From a virus: a DNA stretch of 64,000 bases. Below are positions 57,792-64,000 of this stretch, piece by piece; position 1 is the first letter of the stretch, and each line of letters begins with the position of its first letter. The stretch covers positions 62,001 through 126,000 of IMG/VR virus record IMGVR_UViG_3300020421_001669; one strand, 5' to 3'. Below the pieces are notes generated by a model that worked only from the letters and a program-made list of their open reading frames with translations, had not been told where the DNA came from and did not search any database. A program made the translations under genes and the position numbers.

Positions 57792-58835
57792 ATGCTTTAT
57801 GTAGATGTGAAATATATCAACTTGATATCTCATCATTTTGAGAAATTCAAGAAAAAGAATGATTATCTTTGGAATGTAAGATGCCCGTTCTGTGGCGATT
57901 CACGCAAGAATCAAAACAAGATGCGTGGATATTTTTTCCGCAAAGAAAACAATATGATTTACAAATGCCACAACTGTGGTTTTGGTGCTAGCGTTGCGAC
58001 TGTTCTCAAAGAACTCGCACCTACTACACACAAGGAATATTGTCTTGAAAGATTTGGTGAGAATGAGAATAAAAACTGGGAACCAAAGGGCGCAAACTGG
58101 ACTCCAAACGGACACAAATTGTTTGATGATAAACCAGTAGAACCACCCAAGTTCACACCAAAATTTAGTTTATTTGATAAACTTGTGGATAGATTGGATA
58201 CACTTCCATATGACCATGAGGCAGTTCAATATGTGAAAAGTAGAAATATTCCAAATGATAAATTGGATCGACTTTACTATATTGATAACATAAAAAATAT
58301 AGTACAACTTAATGACAAATACTCTAAATCGATAGTAACAGAAGAACCCAGATTGGTCATTCCCTTCTTTGACCAAGATGGACAGTTGATGTCGGTGTCA
58401 TTAAGAGCTATGAGAGGGGAAACACTGAGGTATATTCTAGTTAAAGTTAAAGAGGATGCACCTACAGTATTCGGTTTGGATAGAGTTGATATGTCTAAAC
58501 CTATATCAGTTGTTGAAGGGCCGATAGATAGTCTGTTTCTTGAAAACAGTATTGCCTGTTCTGGCACTTCATTCAACAAAATTGAACAATTGGGAATCAA
58601 CCATGATAAGATTACAATCGTGTTCGACAATCAACCGCGTAACAAAGATGTTGTTAAGTTGGTTGAAAAATATGTTGACCTTGATTATAATGTTGTCATA
58701 TGGCCAGAATCAATTGTACAAAAAGATATAAATGATATGGTGAACGATGGTATTGATGTACGCGATGTTATTAGTAGTAATACACAGAGTGGACTGACTG
58801 CCAAGTTTTTATTAAATCAATGGAAAAAATGTTAG
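57792..58835 (+). CDS. 61: DNA primase gp61 (DnaG/T7-like fold)
   Basis: Makes RNA primers for lagging-strand synthesis with gp41. 347 residues (T4: 342). Zinc-binding module CPFCGDSRKNQNKMRGYFF with YKCHNCGFG, TOPRIM region SVVEGPIDSLF (Glu) and ITIVFDNQPRNKD (DxD variant). No ribosome site precedes the ATG, and the promoter lies directly upstream, suggesting a leaderless mRNA. Confidence 0.93.
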   Translation: MLYVDVKYINLISHHFEKFKKKNDYLWNVRCPFCGDSRKNQNKMRGYFFRKENNMIYKCHNCGFGASVATVLKELAPTTHKEYCLERFGENENKNWEPKGANWTPNGHKLFDDKPVEPPKFTPKFSLFDKLVDRLDTLPYDHEAVQYVKSRNIPNDKLDRLYYIDNIKNIVQLNDKYSKSIVTEEPRLVIPFFDQDGQLMSVSLRAMRGETLRYILVKVKEDAPTVFGLDRVDMSKPISVVEGPIDSLFLENSIACSGTSFNKIEQLGINHDKITIVFDNQPRNKDVVKLVEKYVDLDYNVVIWPESIVQKDINDMVNDGIDVRDVISSNTQSGLTAKFLLNQWKKC

Positions 58836-58845
58836 GAGCAAATAC

Positions 58846-59166
58846 ATGATTGAAGAAAATGTACTAGCAGCTACTGATACACTCATATTACTTGGTGTTC
58901 TGGTAATTTCTGCACTCTTCATCGGCGCTTTCACTATTAGACCAAAGGTAGAAAAAAGTCTGCAAAATGTTACAGATAAAACTGTGACTATGGAAGACAA
59001 AATCAAAGAACAGTCTACTGTCGATTTTGGTAAAATGACAAAAGCAAAGCTTGATGAGTACGGAGAGTCAAAAGGAATTAAACTTGACCGAAGAAAAACC
59101 AAAGCAAATATGATTGCGGATTTAGAAGCTGCAATGAAAGGTAACAATCACAAACTAGGAAAATAA
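58846..59166 (+). CDS. Membrane protein with SAP/HeH-like C-terminus
   Basis: 106 residues. N-terminal membrane span (TLILLGVLVISALFIGAF), helical linker, then MTKAKLDEYGESKGIKLDRR with KANMIADLEAA, a helix-extended-helix (SAP/LEM-like) motif that often binds DNA. It may tether phage DNA to the membrane; inference only. AGGAG before the start. Confidence 0.6.
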   Translation: MIEENVLAATDTLILLGVLVISALFIGAFTIRPKVEKSLQNVTDKTVTMEDKIKEQSTVDFGKMTKAKLDEYGESKGIKLDRRKTKANMIADLEAAMKGNNHKLGK

Positions 59167-59171
59167 AAATT

Positions 59172-59855
59172 ATGAACCATGAAGTGAGTTTGATAGGTTT
59201 AACACAACCTTCAGCCTATACTGGTTGTCGTACTGCAAATGAACTAATTGCATACGCGGCTAGGGTTAGTAACCCAGAAAACCAGATGAATGTAAAAACC
59301 GCACCAAAGTTATTGGCTTATCTTATTAAGCATGAACATTGGTCACCTTTTGAAATTGTTTCTTTGACGATGGAAATTAAAACAACGCGAGATATTGGTA
59401 GACAAATACTAAGACATCGTAGTTTTTCTTTCCAAGAGTTTAGTCAAAGATATGCTGTATCAGAAGATTTTGTAACTAGGGATGCTAGATTACAGGATGA
59501 GAAGAACAGACAAAATTCTATCGAAATTGGTGAGGCTATTGAAGAACAACAATTCAAAGAGCAGTGGTCTATGCAACAGGCGAAAGTTATGCATGAATCT
59601 AAAAAAGCTTACCAGTGGGCCCTAGATAATGGGATTGCTAAGGAACAAGCTAGAGCAGTGTTACCAGAAGGTAATACTATGACCACCATATACATGGCTG
59701 GTACACTGCGGTCTTGGATTCATTATTGTGGTCTTAGGGGTGGACATGGTACACAGTTAGAACACACTAAGATAGCAAACATATGCTGGGAAATAATAGG
59801 ACAACACTTCCCAGATGTAGTAAAGGCGGTACAAGATGCGAGACAAGGCGACTAG
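59172..59855 (+). CDS. thyX: Flavin-dependent thymidylate synthase ThyX
   Basis: Makes dTMP from dUMP with FAD and methylene-THF. 227 residues. ThyX motif RHRSFSFQEFSQRY (residues 81-94), and ARAVLPEGNTMT with the Arg that binds dUMP. It stands just before the RNR genes, completing a dNTP supply module. Overlaps the next gene by 20 bases. Confidence 0.96.
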   Translation: MNHEVSLIGLTQPSAYTGCRTANELIAYAARVSNPENQMNVKTAPKLLAYLIKHEHWSPFEIVSLTMEIKTTRDIGRQILRHRSFSFQEFSQRYAVSEDFVTRDARLQDEKNRQNSIEIGEAIEEQQFKEQWSMQQAKVMHESKKAYQWALDNGIAKEQARAVLPEGNTMTTIYMAGTLRSWIHYCGLRGGHGTQLEHTKIANICWEIIGQHFPDVVKAVQDARQGD

Positions 59856-60678
59856 TAGGTATAAAGCATTTGAAAGGATTTATTTCGGTAAAACCGAGGA
59901 TGAAGATAAACACATTGATTTAGTCAAGGGTAGAATACCATATGCCTTTGGTTGGAATAGGAAACTAAACGAACCAGTAAGACATAAATGGAGTTCTACT
60001 GATAGTGAAGATGCTTGGGAGTCTAATTTAAAAAACCAGAAAGACCTTTTGGAAAAGTATGGTTGGTTGGACACTGAAGTTTACTATGACCTTAACTCAC
60101 ATGGATATCGTACAGATGAATTTCGGGAGTCGCCGGACTCTATTGTTGCTATAGGAGAATGTTTTACCTATGGCACTGGACTACCAGTAGAGATGACATG
60201 GCCATATCTATTGGGTAAAGAGATTGATACTAAGATATGGAACTTGGGATTATGTACTACAGGACTTGATGTTAGTTTTAGAAGTCTGATAAGTTGGTTA
60301 CCTGTAATAAAACCTAAGATGGTTCTATTATTAGAGAACAGTCAATTGGGTAGAGAAGTATGGTACATAGATGAAGAGAAGGATGAGTGGAATACTCAGA
60401 TTGGATTTTGGTCTGACCACGACTGGCAAAGAGAATTGGTAGAATCTAAAACAGAAAGATTTATATCAAGACAAAAGAATTTACTTGCCATAAAACAGTT
60501 GTGTCAAATACACGACATAGAGTTGAAAATCATATCCGCGAGAGAAAGAAACGAGATAGGATTGTCAAATTGGAATGAACATAAAGAAGAAAAGTATGCA
60601 TTGTCTAGGGATTTAATGCACCCAGGCCTTGCATTTCATCAAGAGATGGTAAAACGCTGGAAAGAGGAACAACTATAA
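59836..60678 (+). CDS. SGNH-hydrolase-like protein with Cys in the nucleophile position
   Basis: 280 residues. Block I reads AIGECFTYGTGLP where SGNH enzymes have GDSxTxG, so Cys 109 replaces the Ser and Glu the Asp. Block V is present as D259-x-x-H262 (RDLMHPGLAFH). Phage SGNH-like proteins may trim acyl groups from surface sugars or simply be structural. Overlaps thyX by 20 bases and nrdA by 1. Confidence 0.6.
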   Translation: MRDKATSRYKAFERIYFGKTEDEDKHIDLVKGRIPYAFGWNRKLNEPVRHKWSSTDSEDAWESNLKNQKDLLEKYGWLDTEVYYDLNSHGYRTDEFRESPDSIVAIGECFTYGTGLPVEMTWPYLLGKEIDTKIWNLGLCTTGLDVSFRSLISWLPVIKPKMVLLLENSQLGREVWYIDEEKDEWNTQIGFWSDHDWQRELVESKTERFISRQKNLLAIKQLCQIHDIELKIISARERNEIGLSNWNEHKEEKYALSRDLMHPGLAFHQEMVKRWKEEQL

Positions 60679-62477
60679 TGGCGACAGAAGATTATTTAGG
60701 AATTAAAATAGACAGGGAGAGAGACCAGTTATTCGATAAGTTGGGTATTCAGCGTCTACAAGAAAGTTACATGAAAGAGGAAGAAGATAGTCCACAACAG
60801 AGGTTTGCTTTTGTGAGCAAGTCATTTGCTTCAAATGATGAACACGCACAGAGGTTATACGACTATTCTAGTAAACACTGGTTGTCTTACTCTACACCTA
60901 TCCTATCATTTGGTAGGTCTAATAAGGGACTACCTATTTCATGTTTTTTAAATTACATTAACGATACAGCGGAGGGATTAGTTGAAAATCTATCAGAAAC
61001 AAATTGGCTTAGTATGCTTGGGGGCGGTGTTGGTATTGGGTTTGGTATCCGAGCTAGCGATGATAAGTCTACTGGCGTCTTGCCACATCTCAAAACCTAT
61101 GACTCAAGTTCACTCGCCTATAGACAGGGTAAGACACGAAGGGGTAGTTATGCCGCTTACCTCGACATTAGTCACCCCGATATTACAATGTTTCTCGAAA
61201 TGCGTAAACCAACAGGAGACCAAAACCTCAGATGTCTAAATCTACATCACGGTATTAATATCAGTGATAGGTTTATGCAACTAATTGAGAAGTGCATGTC
61301 AGACCCAGATGCTGATGATAGGTGGAATCTAACAGACCCACACACAGGGGAAGTGCGAGATACAGTATCAGCGAAAGCATTGTGGCAGAAAATACTAGAA
61401 ATGAGAATGGAGACAGGAGAACCTTATTTACATTTTGTTGATGCAAGTAATCGTGGATTGCCAGAGTGGTTAAAAGAGAAGGGATTAAAAATTAATCAGT
61501 CTAATCTTTGTTCAGAGATTATATTACCAACCAATGAAAACAGAACTGCTGTTTGTTGTTTATCATCTGTGAACCTAGAACACTATGACGCATGGTCAAA
61601 GAGTACCACATTCTTGAGAGATGTGGCAGAGATGTTAGATAATGTATTACAGTATTTTATTGACAACGCACCAGATACAGTATCAAGAGCAGTATTTTCA
61701 GCGAAACAGGAAAGAAGTATTGGGATTGGTGCATTAGGATTTCATGCATATCTCCAGAAAAACAGTATACCATTTGAAGGATTTATGGCGAAGTCAACAA
61801 ATATCAGAATGTTCAAACTAATAAGGGGAAAACTAGATGAAGCAAACTTGGACTTGGGTAAAGAAAGAGGGGAAGCTATTGATGCGAAGGGGACAGGAAG
61901 AAGATTTAGTCATGTTATGGCTATCGCTCCCAATGCTAGTAGCTCTATTATTATGGGAAACACCTCGCCGTCTATTGAACCGTATCGTGCAAACGCTTAC
62001 AGGCAGGACACATTATCTGGAGCGTATCTCAATAAGAATAAGCACTTGGATATTATTATTAAAGATAAATGCGAGACTAACAAAAGACTCGATTATGACA
62101 AAATTTGGTCATCGATAATTGCCAACGATGGGTCAGTACAACATGTAACATGTCTGGATGATAAAGAAAAAGAAATCTACAAGACTGCCATGGAGATTGA
62201 CCAACGATGGGTAGTAGAACATGCATCTACTAGACAAGAGTGGATTGACCAAGCACAGTCTGTTAATTTATTTTTCAGACCAGATGTTAATATTAAATAT
62301 TTACACGCGATACATTATCTAGCATGGAAACAAGGGATGAAGACTCTATACTATTGTAGGTCAGAAAAACTTGGTAAAGCAGATAAGGTCTCTAAAAGAA
62401 TTGAAAGGGAAGCAATAAAAGAGATTGATTTTCAGAGTATGATTGATGGTGAAAATTGTGTTGCATGTGAAGGATGA
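60678..62477 (+). CDS. nrdA: Ribonucleotide reductase alpha subunit
   Basis: Class I RNR large subunit. 599 residues, about 160 shorter than E. coli NrdA; the N-terminal ATP-cone is missing, so dATP feedback control is probably lost. Seen: ISCFLNYI (redox Cys), NLCSEI (Asn, thiyl Cys, Glu of the active site), AVCCLSSVNL (second redox Cys), IAPNASSS, TLYYCRS (radical-transfer Tyr pair), C-terminal CVACEG for reduction by glutaredoxin. Overlaps the QueC-like gene by about 32 bases. Confidence 0.95.
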   Translation: MATEDYLGIKIDRERDQLFDKLGIQRLQESYMKEEEDSPQQRFAFVSKSFASNDEHAQRLYDYSSKHWLSYSTPILSFGRSNKGLPISCFLNYINDTAEGLVENLSETNWLSMLGGGVGIGFGIRASDDKSTGVLPHLKTYDSSSLAYRQGKTRRGSYAAYLDISHPDITMFLEMRKPTGDQNLRCLNLHHGINISDRFMQLIEKCMSDPDADDRWNLTDPHTGEVRDTVSAKALWQKILEMRMETGEPYLHFVDASNRGLPEWLKEKGLKINQSNLCSEIILPTNENRTAVCCLSSVNLEHYDAWSKSTTFLRDVAEMLDNVLQYFIDNAPDTVSRAVFSAKQERSIGIGALGFHAYLQKNSIPFEGFMAKSTNIRMFKLIRGKLDEANLDLGKERGEAIDAKGTGRRFSHVMAIAPNASSSIIMGNTSPSIEPYRANAYRQDTLSGAYLNKNKHLDIIIKDKCETNKRLDYDKIWSSIIANDGSVQHVTCLDDKEKEIYKTAMEIDQRWVVEHASTRQEWIDQAQSVNLFFRPDVNIKYLHAIHYLAWKQGMKTLYYCRSEKLGKADKVSKRIEREAIKEIDFQSMIDGENCVACEG

Positions 62478-63087
62478 TATAGAAAAAGAAATACCACTAA
62501 ATAAGAAGATTGCGGTTTTAGTTAGTGGTGGATGGGACAGTGCCATTATGTGGTATCTGGTCAAATCAGTGTGTATGGAACGCAATCAAGAGTGTAATCC
62601 GTTTACAGTACCAAAGATTGATGGTGCGGAACATTACGCTAATATGGTGCTAGAATGGTCTTCTAACCGTCTAGGACACGCCAAGATAAAGACAACCATT
62701 GTAGGGGATGTATCATCCGATAATCCTTCTGATTATGTTACCAGTGGTGGTTGGGATATCTGGAACAGAGGTTTGGGTGAACATTTATTCAGCGCAGTAA
62801 ATGCCTACCCACCAAATCAAAGGTCTATGCTACCAGAGGGTTACCCTTTACCCAATGATAGATTTATTAAGACCGATGAACACAAGCATTTAAGTGTGCC
62901 TTTCGCAGACTTTACAAAAGATAAAATTGTACAGTTAGGATTTGATTTAGGTATAGCAGAAGACATTATGCCTATCACTCATAGTTGTACGGAATTGGAC
63001 AGGGGCCGATGTGGTAACTGCTGGTGGTGTAAAGAAAGAGAGTGGGCTTTTAACGAAATAGGTCAAAAAGATACTGGAGAGAACTAA
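62446..63087 (+). CDS. QueC-like PP-loop ATPase (7-cyano-7-deazaguanine synthase type)
   Basis: About 213 residues; the start is uncertain (ATG 62446 or a non-ATG start up to 62476). PP-loop VLVSGGWDSAIMW near the N-terminus and a C-terminal zinc site SCTELDRGRCGNCWWCKERE match QueC, which makes preQ0 for tRNA queuosine or for deazaguanine in phage DNA. QueD, QueE and FolE are not in this window. Lies between the two RNR subunit genes. Confidence 0.75.
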   Translation: MVKIVLHVKDDIEKEIPLNKKIAVLVSGGWDSAIMWYLVKSVCMERNQECNPFTVPKIDGAEHYANMVLEWSSNRLGHAKIKTTIVGDVSSDNPSDYVTSGGWDIWNRGLGEHLFSAVNAYPPNQRSMLPEGYPLPNDRFIKTDEHKHLSVPFADFTKDKIVQLGFDLGIAEDIMPITHSCTELDRGRCGNCWWCKEREWAFNEIGQKDTGEN

Positions 63088-64000
63088 TGACACCTAAACA
63101 AGATTTAACAAGTAAAAGAGAATATTTTAAACCCTTCAACTACCCTTGGGCATACGAGGCATGGTTGAAACATGAACAGTCTCATTGGTTACATACCGAA
63201 GTACCGATGGCAGAAGATGTAAAAGATTGGAAGGAACGATTATCACAAGAAGAGAAAGCATTTCTCACTAATATATTTCGATTCTTCACACAGGGTGACA
63301 TAGATGTGGCAGATGGGTATGTGACTAACTATCTGCCATATTTTCCGCAACCAGAAATACGAATGATGTTATCTGGATTTGCCGCTCGAGAAGCATTGCA
63401 TGTTGCCGCTTACTCACATCTAATTGAGACTCTTGGGATGCCTGAAAGTACATACAGTGAGTTCTTGGAGTATCAGGCAATGGCAGATAAACACGAATAC
63501 TTTATGGACTTATCAAAAGCAAATGGAACCGCAGAGAGTGTTGCCACTAATATCGCCGCCTTTAGTGCATTTACTGAGGGTATGCAGTTGTTTAGTTCTT
63601 TCATTATGTTATTGAACTTTCCGCGTCACGGTAAGATGAAAGGTATGGGTCAGATTATTACATGGTCTATTGTAGATGAGACTATGCACGCTGAGTCTAT
63701 GATTAAGTTGTTTAGAACTTACATAGAGGAGAACAGAAGACTATGGAAGGATTCTCTTAAAAGAGAAATATATACCATTGCTGAAAATATGGTAGAGTTA
63801 GAAGAAAAATTTATTGACCTTGCATTTGCTATGGGGCCAATGGAGAATCTAAAACCAGAAGATGTTAAAACATATATTCGATACATTGCTGACAGGAGAT
63901 TGATTAGTTTGGGTATGAGAGGTATATTCAAGGTAAAAAGAAATCCACTATTGTGGGTAGAAGAAATGATTAACGCACCTACACATACAAACTTCTTTGA
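63087..64000 (+). CDS. nrdB: Ribonucleotide reductase beta subunit (3' end outside window)
   Basis: Radical-generating small subunit. 304 residues are visible, the frame being open to the last base. Di-iron ligands: Asp in TQGDIDVADGY, Glu and His in AAREALHVAAYSH, Glu in FTEGMQLF, Glu and His in VDETMHAE. The Tyr after LHVAA is in the position of the E. coli Y122 radical site. Start codon TAATG-overlaps the QueC-like gene. Confidence 0.95.
   Translation, partial: MTPKQDLTSKREYFKPFNYPWAYEAWLKHEQSHWLHTEVPMAEDVKDWKERLSQEEKAFLTNIFRFFTQGDIDVADGYVTNYLPYFPQPEIRMMLSGFAAREALHVAAYSHLIETLGMPESTYSEFLEYQAMADKHEYFMDLSKANGTAESVATNIAAFSAFTEGMQLFSSFIMLLNFPRHGKMKGMGQIITWSIVDETMHAESMIKLFRTYIEENRRLWKDSLKREIYTIAENMVELEEKFIDLAFAMGPMENLKPEDVKTYIRYIADRRLISLGMRGIFKVKRNPLLWVEEMINAPTHTNFF

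Noticed and set aside
1-64000. CRISPR arrays, insertion sequences, integrase or attachment sites
   Set aside because: No direct repeat arrays, no transposase or integrase frame and no terminal inverted repeats were seen; the genome looks strictly lytic.

Overview
The window is a 64 kb piece of an AT-rich, T4-like contractile-tailed phage (myovirus). Every gene I can support lies on the + strand, and genes are packed with ATGA/TAATG overlaps or gaps of a few bases. The gene order (17-18-19-20-67-21-22-23, uvsY-uvsW, 55, 47-46, 45, 44-62-regA, 43-uvsX-41, 61) and the extra genes (small heat shock protein, CobS/CobT-like pair, peroxiredoxin, ThyX, ribonucleotide reductase, Fe-S assembly proteins) fit the marine 'exo-T-even' group that infects marine bacteria such as cyanobacteria, SAR11 or OM43. 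No photosynthesis gene is present, and the host cannot be fixed from this window.

Layout. 1-9.9 kb: packaging, tail tube/sheath, portal, prohead core, protease and major capsid, closed by a strong terminator. 10-13.7 kb: tail completion protein, recombination (UvsY, UvsW) and the late sigma factor gp55. 13.7-17.3 kb: accessory enzymes (glutaredoxin, cytidylyltransferase, cupin, glycosyltransferase-like). 17.3-22 kb: gp47/gp46 recombination nuclease, peptide deformylase, IscU and IscA. 22-26.3 kb: a HExxH-VWA protein with its MoxR/CobS-type AAA+ partner, then a structured intergenic RNA candidate. 26.8-39.8 kb: the replisome (gp45, 44, 62, RegA, gp43, UvsX, gp41), interrupted by accessory genes including a radical-SAM/SDR fusion and a nucleotidyltransferase/cupin fusion. 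39.8-45 kb: spanins, a holin-like protein, lipoproteins, small unknowns and an endonuclease VII-like gene. 45.2-56.7 kb: late-promoter-driven virion-type genes, a T4-type lysozyme, a P-loop kinase fused to a basic virion-like protein, and a 16-residue Cys-rich peptide gene. 57.8-64 kb: primase, ThyX, RNR alpha, a QueC-like protein and RNR beta (cut by the window end).

Regulation. Eleven intergenic TATAAATA boxes (T4 late-promoter type, served by the gp55 found here) stand mostly before virion and lysis genes. A second family, TTGAC(T/A)T(T/C)TG followed 17 bases later by a -10, precedes replication, sigma and accessory operons. Three of its members carry GATCAT as the -10 and share a GTGAGAG leader. 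GATC is otherwise very rare in the window, and I found no GGACC or GGTCC at all, which points to restriction pressure in the host. Several genes (gp55, primase, i-spanin, the kinase fusion) have predicted transcription starts almost on the start codon, so leaderless translation is possible.
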